From NCBI GenBank assembly GCA_034509495.1, contig CM067505.1, positions 1,916,007 through 1,980,006 of the forward strand: a DNA stretch of 64,000 bases, read 5' to 3'. The DNA comes from Acestrorhynchus altus. Lineage: Eukaryota; Chordata; Actinopteri; Characiformes; Acestrorhynchidae. Both the position numbers and the translations under genes were made by a program. A model generated the notes under the pieces. The model was not told the origin of the DNA. It worked only from the letters and a program-made list of their open reading frames with translations, and searched no databases. Shown in pieces: positions 1-13,400 of this stretch (positions within the stretch are counted from its first letter, which is position 1; the number at the start of each line of letters is the position of its first letter).

Positions 1-486
1 AATGATGGAAGAAGGAAGGGGGAGGTGTAAAAAGCAAGAAAGGAAGAATGGATGAACAAAATGAATCAAATGTTTGATGAGAAATACAAACAGGCTAGCA
101 GCAGGTCAAAAACACTACATGAACCAACGGCAGCACAAGAGACGAGCCAAAAGACAAAGACATACAGTACAGCGTGACTAATATACAACATTAGATACTG
201 CAGTGCGAAATCTGCTGGACGTGCTGGACCATCCCCACGTTTGCTCCAGAAAACACTGCTTCATTACTGGTAGCAAAGGTAGGACACGTTTCAACTGCAC
301 GGTACCTGCGTGGATCGACTCTCGGTACCGGGTTCACTTCCTGCAACCGCAGCTCCCTCTGAAATGCAGCTGGTGGCGTCGCAGAGCTCTAAAGCAGTGG
401 GTCGATTAGGGTCACAGACTCTAAAATGGCAGACTCCAATCAACCGTAACTTTATGTCCATTCTGTCAGCTCCTCTGTTCTTTGTT
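1..486. other. no gene seen; left edge
   Basis: No coding exon with splice signals is visible on either strand. The ubn2 gene reads leftward toward this edge, so its last exon or 3' UTR could lie here or beyond the window, but I could not identify it. Confidence 0.3.
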
Positions 487-720
487 CAGGACCCCACAGG
501 ACCACCACAGAGCAGCTATTATGTGGGTGGGGGGTGGGGGTCATTCTCGGCACCGCAGTGACACCGACATGGTGGTGGTGTGTTATGCTGGTATGAGTTG
601 ATCAGCCTGTTGCTCCACCTTGTAGATGTAAAGTCAGAGACAGAAGCTCGTCTGTTTCTGCACAGTTTGTGTTGGTCATTCTCGAGTCCTTCATCGGTGC
701 TTACTGAGGATGTCCCACCA
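487..720 (+). repeat. dispersed repeat family A, copy 1
   Basis: The copy starts with CAGGACCCCACAGGACCACC and continues through the segments GACATGGTGGTGGTGTGTTA, TAGATGTAAAGTCAGAGACA and CTGCACAGTTTGTG. The same ordered blocks recur at about 5031-5440, 26233-26532 and, inverted, 30858-31130. There is no protein-coding potential. The copies look like a non-autonomous DNA transposon or SINE-like family; I cannot name it securely. Confidence 0.75.
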
Positions 721-1079
721 CTGAAGATTAGGAAAAGTGTTGAAATGGAGAGTGACCGATCGTTCACACCTCCGACACTCCCTTCTGTGCTGGAATGACA
801 ACCGAGCAGAGACCCTTACTGCTGTAGAGTGGTGCAGGTACCGTGCAGTGGAAAAGCACCAGTAGACAATTGGTTCCTGACCCTGGTCCTGGAGAACCCC
901 CAAGCATAAGAGAACATGTTTTTCCCATTTCACAAATTTCGTTCCATCAACTTCAGTGACCTCCCACGAGGACTGTATTCATAAATGTAGTGTCCTGTGA
1001 CGGTCTTTGCGTTTGCTGAGTAGATTAACCCAAATACTCCAAAACTGATCGTCTGCTTTCACTAAAATGGATTTAGTTT

Positions 1080-2030
1080 TGCACAAGACATGCAGATGAC
1101 ACTTCTTCAGGCTTATCTCCAGCCGCAGGACTTCCTTACTGGGCACTGCAGAGTTCACAGAGTTGTGGTGTTACAACCGTTCATATTCATATCATTTCTG
1201 CCATAATTTCCAGTGTTTATGTGGAACCCTGTCAGTATCTAACTGACGATTAGTCCTCGGTTTCTCTGTATGAAACAGCTCCAGCTCTGATATGTTGGTG
1301 GGTTTCCTCCCATGAACTATTGCTTCAGGTCCATAACAGTTCCAGAACATTAACTTTATTCCTATTTAACCCTTCTTTGGTAGAACGACTTGTGTGTTTA
1401 TGATCGTTGTCTTTCTGCATGTCCCACATTGTCAAGATTCAGCTCACAGACAGATGCCCTGACATTATCCTTTAGAATTTGCTGGTATCATTCAGAATTC
1501 ATTGTTCCATCAATGATTGCAAGCCATCCAGGTGCAGTGAAATCGGGCCTTAACCATGAAACTACCACCACCGCGTTTCACTGATGGAATGAGTGCCGTT
1601 TTTCCTGTTTCCAAACACTTAATTCAAAGCACAAATATCCATTTTTGTCTCATCCGTCCACAAAACAACATCTGGCATGTCAACGTGACCTTTATCAAAC
1701 TGCAGATGGACAGCGATGTTCTTTTTGGAGAGCTGCAGCTTCTCCTTGCAACCCTGCCATGCTCAGCATTGTTGTTCAGCGTTCTCCTGATGGTGGACCA
1801 AGTGAGAAAGGCCTTTAGTTACTTTAAAAGTTACCTTAGATTCCTTTGTGAGCTGGTGGACTATAACACACCATGCTCTTGGTGTGATCTTTGTTGGTGG
1901 AGCACTCCGGTGCTCCATTTTTTACCTGACTAATTTCATCTTCAAAGGGTCTGCTGATCCTAAAGGTTCACACACTTTCACTCACATATGTAATATTGGA
2001 TCCTTTTCCTTAAAAAAGGAGCAAGTGTAA
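1080..2030 (-). mobile_element. Tc1/mariner-like transposon relic
   Basis: Read on the minus strand, about 1,390-1,990 gives broken stretches of a Tc1-type transposase. Near 1,660-1,690 the reading is VVLWTDETKMDIC, which contains the WTDETK context of the second catalytic acidic residue in this family. Upstream on the minus strand (about 1,840-1,990) is a segment resembling the N-terminal DNA-binding region (KITPRAWCVIVHQLTKES). Stops and frameshifts interrupt it, so it is inactive. It lies downstream of the last recognised ubn2 exon. Confidence 0.7.
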
Positions 2031-2200
2031 TTTGTTTGTCTCGTTTGTTTGATTTGGTTCTCCTTTTGGGAAATCTAGAACAATCTAAAGGGTTCACAAT
2101 CCATTAAGAACCACGGTTAAAGGAAAACCTGAATAAGAAGCCATTAAAAACTATTCACATACTAATAGTGTCCTTGTGGAGCATCTTTGTTTACCTGCTT

Positions 2201-2473
2201 TCATGTACCCTGATTTAACCGTGTGTGGGAGAGAGCGCGAGAGCAAGAGAGAGAGAGAGAGAGAGTGACTGACTCACTGGGGGGTAGAGTGTATCCTGAG
2301 CTGGTGGGGTTAGCAGAGTTGGCCCCTGCAGCAGTCGCTGTGGGCGTGGGAAGGTTGAGTAGACTGGGAAACTGGAAAGGCAGAGAGACAGGCACCAGTC
2401 CCCCAAGCATCCCGAACCCCAAAGGCAAATTTGGGGCCCCTGAACCCAGCAAAGCCCCACTGGATGATGAGAC
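2201..2473 (-). CDS. ubn2: ubn2 exon 14 (end uncertain)
   Basis: In phase with exon 13 this reads VSSSSGALLGSGAPNLPLGF, then GMLGGLVPVSLPFQFPSLLN, a conserved hydrophobic C-terminal block of ubinucleins. The open frame continues to a TGA at 2203-2201, but the last part becomes a Ser/Leu run translated from a (GA)n microsatellite (about 2226-2265). A GTGAGT donor at 2277 suggests the exon really ends at 2278 and another exon follows. No AATAAA on the minus strand is seen just downstream. Confidence 0.65.
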   Translation of the reverse strand, partial: VSSSSGALLGSGAPNLPLGFGMLGGLVPVSLPFQFPSLLNLPTPTATAAGANSANPTSSGYTLPPSESVTLSLSLSCSRALSHTRLNQGT

Positions 2474-4607
2474 CTGCAGAGGAGGAACGAAGATCATACA
2501 AGGAACCTGAATCACATCACAGCATCACTTTATGACCATCATCTCCTCCTCACCAGAAACGATGTCTTACCTGTGGTAGCTGAGAAACCGATGCTGAGGA
2601 AACTGACGCCAACGCCTTAGTGCCCTGATTAGCCCCGCCTGCAGGCCTTTGCCGTGGCCCATGATTGGCAGAGCCAGCAACGGGCGATGCGCTAGTTGCT
2701 GGGGACTTGGCGATGGTGGAGGGAGTGCTTGTGAGGCTGCCGCTGTTCACCTGAGAGGAATTTTTCTGCTGCCCTACGGGGGAGCTGAAACCGGCCCCGA
2801 CACCTGAGAACCCAGCGCGGAAGGCTGGGCTTTTAGAGGAGTACTGGTGCACGTTGGGTAACGTAGGCGGTCTGATTGAGGGGGAAGGGGAAGGAGAGCT
2901 GGTAGCCACATTAGGGACCGCTACCCTGGGGGTGAGTTTGAGGATGGGGGAGTTGGAGCTGTGAGGGGATTTGGTGAGTGTTGCCTGCATAGGGGTAATG
3001 AAGTTAGACTGCTGATGCTGTGGTTTTGGCTGGGCGGGCGAGGGGGTGGGCACTGGGCGTGGGGACTCGTTTTTAGACTGCGGTGCGTGTAAGGCCTGTG
3101 GCGTTTTGGCAGCGAGGAGAGAGGAAGAGCATGAAGACGCGGAAGAAGACGAGGGCGAAGATATGGAGATTGGCCGAGCCTGAGATGATGCCGACGCTGC
3201 TAAGCTGACGTCGCCGATTCGACCACTGTTATTATTGCTAGGCTTGTGGATGCTTGTGGGCGTGGCCATGGGGGATTTTCCCACAGGTGAGTTGAAGCTC
3301 TTGTGAGGGGGGAGGAGGGGCGAGGCAGTGGGAGGCGGCCTCAGTTTCTGTTGCGGCGTTATAGGATGGCTCAGCTTGTTGGCAACACCAACAGCAACAG
3401 CAGGGCGCTGGGCCGTCATTAGGGAATGTCTCTGCGCTTGAGACAAAGTACTCACTCCAACCTTTGCCCCGGTCAAGCCCTCGCTCCTGACAGTGGGGGA
3501 AGAGGACACCGAGACGGAGGAAGGTCGCGAGATGGTGGGAGAAGGAGAGGAGATTAAAAGAGGGCTGCCAGTGGGCAGCGGCACAGACGGGGCAGTAGTG
3601 GTGCTGGTCTTCTTGGCGAGCGGGGTTGTGGAGGTCAGGGTAGCCACAGGGCCGGTGGATTTGGGGCCCTCGGGAGACGCAGGACTGTCAGACTGAATAA
3701 GACCCTTGGCGGCGCTGCTGAGCAAAGCAAGAGCCTGCGAGATGGAGTCGAGAGACGGGGCGCCGCCCAGATCCTCGTCCAGAGAGTCCGAAAGGCAGAT
3801 GGGCTCGGAGGGGGAGATCGTCCGAGGCAGAAGGCTAGGCTTCTGCTGACCCGTCTCCATGGATACAGCAGACTGCTGGACCCATACACCATCCTGAGGC
3901 TGGTGGGGAGAGAGAGAGAAGATTTTCTCATGTATCATCAGAGTCATGTAGGCGGAGGGGCTTACGTCACGCATGTAGCCATATGCACTTACTCTTGGTT
4001 TCACTTTTGGAGAGGGGACCATCTTTTTCTTCACCCTGGAAGAAGAAGAATGGAACATAGTTCTTTACCATAGTTCTTTACCACCAAGAACATTTCCACG
4101 GCGTAAAAATGAGAACGAACACACAGTGTAATTTTACACGAATCAAAAGTCTACTTACGAGTTTCCTGTGAGGTGGCTGTGGGCCATGCGGCTCTCTTTA
4201 ATCAGCATCCTGGGAACAACACACAACAGGAAGTGAGTGTTTTGAGTATCTCCTCACTCCAGAAGGATGATCATATAGACTCACCCTAACACTAGTAACT
4301 TACACTAACCGTTACTTACACTTTGATCAGCAGAAAAATTATTCATATCAGCTAAAAAACAACATTTATATGCACTATGAATCAAATATGTTGAGTGTAG
4401 AAGAACATGTGCTGCCTCACACACTAACCTGGCCTGCATCCAGCCTTTAGGCCAGAGAGGTTTCACCTCTGTCTCCATAAAGGCTTTGAGGTAGTCTTCA
4501 GGAGAGGGAGAATTCTGGCCCTCAGCGTGATAACAGCCCAGCTTCACTCGTACCAGATTACACAGCAGGGCCCTGTCAATACATACACACACACACACAC
4601 ACAAACA

Positions 4608-4655
<48 letters not shown>

Positions 4656-4657
4656 AA

Positions 4658-4718
<61 letters not shown>

Positions 4719-7700
4719 CTGTTTATACGGCTGTAAGCGTGCAGATAAAGGGGTGCCAAGCAGTTGTCCTGCTGGACAATGAGACTGAAATGGTTTGGGT
4801 GATCTAAGTTGAACTGGTTTCAGGTTGAATTTCTTTACCTGAGTTTATCGTCCCACACAAACTTCTTCCGTGGTCCCATCACCCGTTTCCCTGGCTTCTC
4901 ATCATCTTCATCCTCCGAACCATTCCTCTCCCCGTCCTCCGACATCTGCCTATGATTCAGAAAGAAAATCAACCTGGAGCTCATACAGGCTGTCTTACCA
5001 CCTGTAAATCAAATGTCAATCAGCCAAAACAGGACCCCACAGGACCACCACAGAGCAGATATGATGTGGGTGGTGGGTCATTCTCAGCACTGTAGTCACA
5101 CTGACATGGTGGTGGTGTGTTAGTGTGTGTTGTGCTGGTACGAGTGGATCAGACGCAGCAGTGCTGCTGGAGTGTTTAAATACTGTGTCCACTCACTGTC
5201 CACTGTATTAGACACTCCTACCGAGTGTCTCCACCTTTTAGATGTAAAGTCAGAGACAGAAGGTCATCTGATTCTGCACAGTTTGTGTTGGTCATCCTCT
5301 AGTCCTTCATCAGAGCTCACAGGACGCTGTCGGCTGGATGTTTCTGGTTGATGGACTGATCCACCAGCACAAACACTAAGACACCGCCACCATGTCAGTG
5401 TCACGACAGTGAGAACAAGCCACCCGTTACCTCCTCCTACTTAACCCACTATGACTGCACTCTACAAATGCTGGTGATAAGTTGAGAGTGCCCTTACTTG
5501 GCCACTTTGGCCATGCAGTCCATGTTGTAGCGAGCGATCTGCTCGGGCATGGCGCTACAGACAGCCAGCTTGAGTTTGAGCAGCGGGTTCTTCAGCCTGT
5601 CGTCCTGGACGTTCAGACTCAGCTTCTTCAGACGCTTGAGCAGAGCCTCCTTGTTGCAGGGGACGAAGGCCTCCAGATGGGAATACACAGCAGAGCGCAC
5701 CTCAGTCCGCTGCTCCTGAACCTGCAGCTCAATGCTGTACAGAAGACAGAGGGAGGAGTGGAGGGAGGAGTGCAGAAGAACCTCTGGTTATTGAACAGCT
5801 TGAGTTTTATTACATGAAGAGGGAATTGACATCTTTATCAGAACAGTACAGTCAAACCTGACTGATCACTGAACCCAGATCAATCTTACACCACCTCCTT
5901 TTCTAACAGACGAGCTTCAGACAAACACGTCCTGGCTGATGAACTGCATCTGGGATCAGTGATCACATGACCTTTAACCAAAACGTTCCTTTAAAACCTT
6001 CCCTGAGTTTACTGAATATAGGGCTGCCGCGATTATTCGGCATAATCAGTGACGGACGATGAAATAAAATTTTTAAATGTACTTTATCGATTTCACTTCA
6101 GTTCAAACACCAGTACGTAATTCCTGCATGCAGGAGGTCGTTCATTTTGAGCTTCAGTCCCCTGCTCTGCTCCACTCAGGGCTGCGGAGTGACTCTAATC
6201 TTCATTTCAGATGAAAAAATAATTAAAATATCTGTATGAATTTGACTCCAGCCCAAGACACGGGGCCAGAAAGCTCAATATTGTGCACATTGTAGTGCTT
6301 TCCCTGCTGCCAACACGTGTGATTCCCACCTTTCAGTCAAACATCCATTTTGGAAGTGTCCTAATCCGTCATGCAGTGTGCAAACCACAATCACTAAAAG
6401 ATTCCTGAATACAGACAAGCTGTGTAGAGTGAAGAGTGCAACGTTGTGATCTCCCTGAAAAACGTGGAGCATGAACCTGAAACACAAATCTGACTGGACT
6501 GTTCTTCAGCACGTTATCAGAAACCAGCAAGATCAGCACAAAACTCACTCCAGGAGGATGTTGTTCATGTCCAGCGTGAAGAACTTCTTCCTTCCCTCCA
6601 TGTCAAACTGCCGAGACGCCTGGAAACACAAAAATCATTCAAACGAGCCGGATGTGCTACAGTTCAGAAGTCTGCAATCGACCGACACCACCGACAAACA
6701 GTTTCAGCACCTGCTGAATTTCAATAAACTGCAATTTTACTGAAATTAGATTCTGGATCTTAATCTTCAGCATCACCTACAGCTCTTAACGTTTATCCTT
6801 AAAGGTTCCTATGTACAGGCATCTGCAGCTTGCCAAATTTTATGATGTTAAATGTTTAATAATTTCAATTTTAATATCAGTTTTATCCCTTCTAAGGACT
6901 ATTTATTATGAAATTTGATCAATGTGTAAGCAAAAAAGCTCAATATCTGAGTCAGTGATGTCATTGGCCCCGCCCCCTCTCTCTGATCAGTCAGAGTCTG
7001 TATGCAGGTTGAGCATCAGCATCCTCTCAAACTGCAGTCATCCTGAAGAGGCTAATTGTGGAGATATTACAGATTCCTCAAACACCACACCTGTGTGAAA
7101 TGCTGTGATATACTTCACCCACCTTTTCACACTGCTTTCTGCACTACCCTCGCACTCTCTCTCTCTTTCTCTCTCTCCTTCCCTCATCTTCCATCTCTCA
7201 CCCTGCCCCCTCCCCCCTCAATACTGCTGTCTGTTCTTTTCTTTCTGATCTTCCTCTTCCTTCCTCTGTGCTCCAACATTCACCTGTATGGAGAAAGGCT
7301 TTAGACACACTGCTCCAACACACCTGACTGAGCCTGACCTTCAACAGCGCTACACCTCCTCATTCATAAACAGTACATTGTACAGTACGATAAATCAGGG
7401 CTCACAAACTTTCGCAAATCAAGACCCTCTTAACCCACCACATAATGCTTTCTCAGTTCTCTTGGTCAGAGCTGCATTGCCCTCCCGTTATTTCTAAATG
7501 TGTTGCATCCTGAATTACATTTGTTCAAATATCTTTCTGTATGCAGGTTGGACAAGGCCCCCATAGCAGTACCACCCACAGCTTTAACACTTCCTGTTTT
7601 AGATGATTAGATATTAGAACTCCCATTAAAAGCCGATTGATTATCTGGTAGATGTTTGAAGTTATTTAGAAAGCGTTCCTTGCGTGGGGTTACACTGAAT

Positions 7701-10362
7701 TAGACGTTTCAAATGAATAAAATGAAATAATTAAAATTCAACCCATGTAGATTTTAACCAAATTAAAACATTGCCGTGTGTTTGTGAGGTGTTTCTCTGC
7801 ACAACAAGATTGATTTCAGATCTAGACATCATGTGGGTGTAGGAGAACGTTGTTTACACAGCCACTAAAATAATCAGGAATACGATTAAGATGAGATTAC
7901 TGAGCGAATTAAACTAACCGATACCGATCCATTAAATTATGCCTGGATTGGATCGAGACATTCCTAGTTTTTGATAACTGAGCATGTGTGGGTTGAATTG
8001 TGTTGAATTGAGCTTCATTTGGTTTATATATAAAATGTTTGTGCCTTACTCTCCTAACACTCGCGCAACAGACTGAACATTGTACGCAAGGTTACGTCTT
8101 CCTAACGTCATCCATCTACTCACATCCAGCCAGCCTTTATGGACCGGTCTCACCACTTACCGCTCGCAAGTCCTCTATACGCTTGATGAGGGGGGCGGGA
8201 AGGCCTTCTGGCAGCGGAGGAGGGGGCACGATGCCTGTCCTCTGCACCCGGCCAGCGATGCCTCCTCTGGCATTGCCATTCTCCCCCCCTTGGCCTGGAC
8301 TGGAGGGCTCTGGAGGATCCAGCAGCGCAAAGTCCAGATCGCCCATCAGATCCTGCAGCATATCGCTGTCATTGGCCGATCCCAGCAGTGACAGCACAGC
8401 AGGGTCGTTGGTGAGGTCAGCCATAGAGAGATCGTTGCCCGGGGTGGCAGAGTTGGAGTTGAGCAAGGCTCTGTTGGTGTTCGGGGGTCCACGCACAACT
8501 TTGAGGGCAGCAGGGGGCACAGGGGTCTTCTTCCTCATCTCCTCCTTCTCCCGGGTAAAGCGGCGGATCATGGCTGCCAGCGAGAGAGAGTCCTTCATGA
8601 GTTTCTTCCTCTTCTTCTTCTCGGGCCGGTTCAACGGCGACACCCTGAGAGAACAAAAAGGGAGGGATATAGATAAGATGGGGTTCTGAGTAACAAATTA
8701 GGCCTAAAGGGTGCTCGACTCAACACATCCGAGACCCGATGCGGAACCAAGTACTTTAGTGCCTGCTTGCTCGTGGTTCAGATCGCTGCTGCTTACGCAA
8801 GCTGATTAGGGACGATGTAGTGTGATGTGTAAATTTTGCACAGCCCTGATTGGCTACAGAGAATCATTGTTTGTTCCTAAAAGACTCCCTACAAGATCAC
8901 ATCAACTGTTTTTACAGGGTAACTTTACATTTCCACTGGCAGCACTGCTGAATCCAGGGTTTGAAGATCGTATCGATATATTGGACCATATTGATATATT
9001 GGATCCTTCAAACAAAGACTTTTTAAAGCCAGCCCTATCAGACAGTGTCATGTGGAACCTACACAACTCACTGCTGTAGTGTTTTGCTACACCAGCTACA
9101 TTTCAGGTGTTTTTCCGTGCAGTGGAAAAACACCACATGCTTTATCAGCAGGGAGTTTTCTTCTCCTATTGGTCAGATTAGACGGATGATGAATGTCTGT
9201 CTGGCCAAGCAAAGTGAATGTAAATGAGAGTCTCAACACTTAAACCACACCCTGCATTCAGCCCCAACAACCACCGCCCAAAACAGCTGAATTTGGGTGG
9301 GTCATCAAAGCTTGCGGTGACTGACAGCCTGAAGTGCGTCTCTTGTGGCACTTACTCGGACACTATGAGGGTGGCTCCTCTCTCTGCGTACGGAGGAGCT
9401 CCTCAGATAACCTCAAACTCTGAAGACTAGTTTTGGTCAAGCACCCCCCCCCCCCAAGACTCACCCTGGCTTTGGTACACGATTCTTCTTGGGTTTCTTT
9501 TCCTCTAAAGACCCATCCTTCTTCTTTCTTTTCTTGACTCGCTCTTCACCGTCCTTCAGTTTCTACAAAGGAAACAGAGAAACACCTCAGATAAAGAGCC
9601 TCGGCAGCAGCGTAATGACCGGGTAAGCTGATTTAAACCCGTTCAGCTCCTGAGCTCCAAGACACTTAAACCAACACAACTGTGCAAACCTTGAAGTGGT
9701 TCCCGTCCTTGCTGCCCTCTTCCTCGGACTCGGAAGCAGCTCTGAACTGCAGAGTGCCTGTGTTGATGTAGAAGCCGCCGAGTTTCGTGGTGAGCGATGC
9801 AGGCACAAGCTCATCGTACTGCATGGAGCACAACAGAGGGGCCAGTTAGTTTCCACATTTCAAAAGCGAGAAGAGTTGGGCAACATGGTAAAAAATATCA
9901 CTATATTTAAAGATATTTTAATGATACTGTTAAAATATTACATTGAAAAACGTGGTACATTCTGAAGTGCTCTTCAGACGCTCTCTCATAGTGAATTCAG
10001 TGATTTTAATTAAACAGCACTAATTACACTCTCTAAGGAAATGCATTACAACTTCAATAAAACATCATATTTCAGCACGGCCGAAACCCCAGCAGGACTC
10101 ACAGCCTCGGAGTTGTCAATGAAAGGGTCGGTCTCATCGTAGCCGTAACCAATGTCGATGAGGTCCTGCATGCGGTCCTTCTTTTTCTTTCTCCCCGTGT
10201 TGCCCTGTCAAACACAGTGGGTTAGATTTATGGACCTGTGTATGTTTACGTGAACCATATAAACCTTCCTACAGCATCAGTGACTCTAGTGAATGGGTAC
10301 CAGCATAAGTCTGAGTCTCCAGAAGTCTAGAGTGTGAGTGTGTGTGAGTGTGTGTGTGTGTG

Positions 10363-10404
<42 letters not shown>

Positions 10405-13400
10405 CTCAGAACTGTGAGGAGGTTCTGCTTATCTAACGAACTCTCCAGACACAGTACCGTGAAGCACTACTTACATATTTACTCTCAAATTTCCTGGCCA
10501 GAGCTTCAACCTCTCGTCTCTCTCTGTCTTCGTCTGCAAATGGGTCATTTGGGTCCAGGGCTGGGGTGAGCCCTTGAGAAGGAACTTTCTTGGCCTTTGG
10601 AAAAAGAAAAACGGGATGAACAGAGAGACAAAGACGGAGCACAATCAGGGGAAATGACTGGATGTACTCAGAACGTGCAATTGTTGAGCGTTGCCTCTTC
10701 CTAATCTGGAACATGAATGTGCACATAGTTGGGCGGGGCACTGTACGGCAAATATCCATACACTGATATGTTTTGCTTTATAAAGATGTCATAATATCGC
10801 TTGCTCTTCAGGTTAAACGCCTATAATAAGAGATACAGAAGGTTTAATAAAAAGGGGGAAAAAATGAGAAGAAATTGATCAAATGATCCAACATTTCAAT
10901 AATTACTAAACTATTAATAATAGCTGCAGTAAAATAAACGCTGGTAGACACGTCAGGAAAATGGGAACAGTGTGAAGATTGTTTACGAAATTTGAAGCGT
11001 TTAAAAAAAGTTCTTTTTCAATCGACTCCACGCGCCCGACTCCACGCACCTGGCCAAAAACACACATTTGATTCCTTAAAAAAGAAGGAAAAAATTAAAA
11101 ATCTTAAAGGGACAAACACCCAAAACCAAAACAATAACAAAATGAATTTCATAGGACCCTAAATATAACAGCAATATGGTACAATGCCTGCACTGACCAC
11201 ACTTCTGAAAGTGTCCTTTACTGACCAGTCCAATAACACCTAACAACACCTAATAACACCTAGTCTCTCAAACACCTCCCCATCCCAGCAGTCTGTCTTC
11301 AGTCACGTAGCGCACCTCCACTGCAGTCTTCCTAATTCCAAAGCAACAGATCGAGCCCGTCTCATGTTACCTTTGATGGCAGAAGCTGGGAAAACATCTG
11401 ATCAGAAACAATGGTGCTCAAGACCTTCTTGACATGGAAGTGTGGGTTCCAGGGGAACTGAAACATGAGAACTGTCCAATTAGAATGTCCTTTATCTCTA
11501 TTGGACAGAACAGCACAGTGCAGCTGGGTCACAGGAGAAAGGCTGCTCTAACTGGTCCAGTAACTCAAGGCCACCACAAGCCTGAAGTCGCCTTGACGCC
11601 AAGTCCTGCACACTTCCATGACCTCGATGGCTGAGAACCTTCACAGAAACTGCTCTACAGCCAAAGCTGTCACTACAAAGATGCATAAATGTGGACAACT
11701 TTACAATCAATAAGCCTTGAGTCTGTAAACTTTCCAACGTGTTCCAGATCAGTGGTTCCCAGCCACAGTGTGTAGCCTTTCCTCTGCTCTAACACACTTG
11801 ATCCAACTACAAGATCTTCTTGGTTGGACGAGGGTTTGTAAACCAGTCCACTATAAGCCTCGACCAATAAACATGCACTTACTGGTTTGAACTGAAGCTT
11901 AAATGATCTTCAGAAACTTGGTTCAGCTTAGTAAAACCCAGCCACCAAGTCTATTATGAAGATAACACAGTGTGTAAACTTTATGCACATCTATCTAGAC
12001 CAGTGGATACCAGCCCTGGTCCTACTTTACCTTCCACTAGAACTTATAGTAGAACTTCTACTAGAACTTATATACCTGGAGATGAGCAGAGGAGAGCTAA
12101 GAACCCTGTTCTGCCTCAGTAAAGCTGTGGAGGTGAGGTGGAGGGTTGAGATGGTGAGGTGTGGGAGAGGTGAAGGTGTAGGTGATGTGTAGTAGAGATG
12201 TAGGGGATGTGTAGTAGAGGTGTAGGGGATGGGAAGTAGAGGTGTAATAATAGTAATTATACTCATTTGTTCAACTGTGTTTTGCACACACTGGAATTAA
12301 TCCTCCACATTACCCATCCTCACACAGTGATACACACATACACACTAGTAAATTACACACCAGGGGGCAGTGAGCACACGTGCCCGGAGCGGTGGGCAGC
12401 CCTATCCTCAGTGCCCGGGGAGCAGCTGGGGAGTTCAGTGCCTTGATCAAGGGCACTTTAGTCACATCCTGCCAGTTCAATAATTAGACTGATCCCACAG
12501 GATCAGAGGTGTAGAGGTGTACAAGAGGTGTAGATGATGTGTAGGTGCAGTAGAGGTGTCGGTGATGAGATATAGAGGTGATGTAGAGGTGTATAATTGT
12601 AGGAGAGGTGTAGAGATGCAGTAGTGCTGTAGTAAAGGTGTAGTTGTGTCATAGTAGAGCTGTAGTAGTGTTATACAAGTTTAGTCTAGCTGTAGTGTAG
12701 AGCTGTACTAGAGCTGTAGTAGTAGAGATGTACTATAGTACAAGTAGTACAGCCATAGTAGGTGTAGTACAGCTGTAGTAATAGAAGTGAAGTACAGCTG
12801 TAGTAGAGGTGTAGTAGTGCTGTAGGGTTTATTGGAGGTGTAGAATAGCTGTAGTAGAGGTGCAGTAGAACTGTAGGGTGTAGTAGAGGAGTAATAGTGT
12901 AGTAGAGGTGTATTAGAAGTGCAGTAGAGGTGTAGTAGTGTATTAGATATGTAGTAGAGCATTAATAGTATATTAGAGCTACAGTAGTGTTTTAGAGCTG
13001 TATTAGAAGTGTAGCAGAGCTGTATTAGAGGTGAAGTGTAGTAGAGCTGTATTAGAAGTGAAGTAAAGCTGTATTAGAAGTGAAGTAAAGCTGTAGTGTA
13101 GTAGGGTATTAGGTGTAGCAGGGCTATAGTAGTGTATTAGAGATGTATTATGTGTAGTAAAGCTGTAGTATGGCTGTATTCGAGGTGCATTGGGTGTAGT
13201 AAAGCTGTATTAGAGGTGTAGCAGGGCTGTAGTAGAGGTATAGTAAAGCTGTAGTAAAGATGAGTCTCAGTCCGACCTGCTGGATCAGCTCGCTGTAGCT
13301 GAACTCGGCGGAGCAGCGCTCGCTGGGCTCGGACAGGGACAGGCTGAGGCGGACGGTGGGCTCCGGCTGTCCGGCGGAAGCAGCCCCGCTATCTCCTCCG

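Noticed and set aside
1556..1933. Plus-strand open frame of 125 codons
   Set aside because: It is antisense to a broken Tc1-type transposase read on the minus strand.
4305..4712. Minus frame starting with alternating Cys-Val
   Set aside because: The Cys-Val part is (TG)n intron; only the portion 4572-4429 is a real ubn2 exon.
8039..8689. Plus-strand open frame of 216 codons
   Set aside because: It is the antisense shadow of ubn2 exon 6 and ends in the antisense of its acceptor; no splice or family support.
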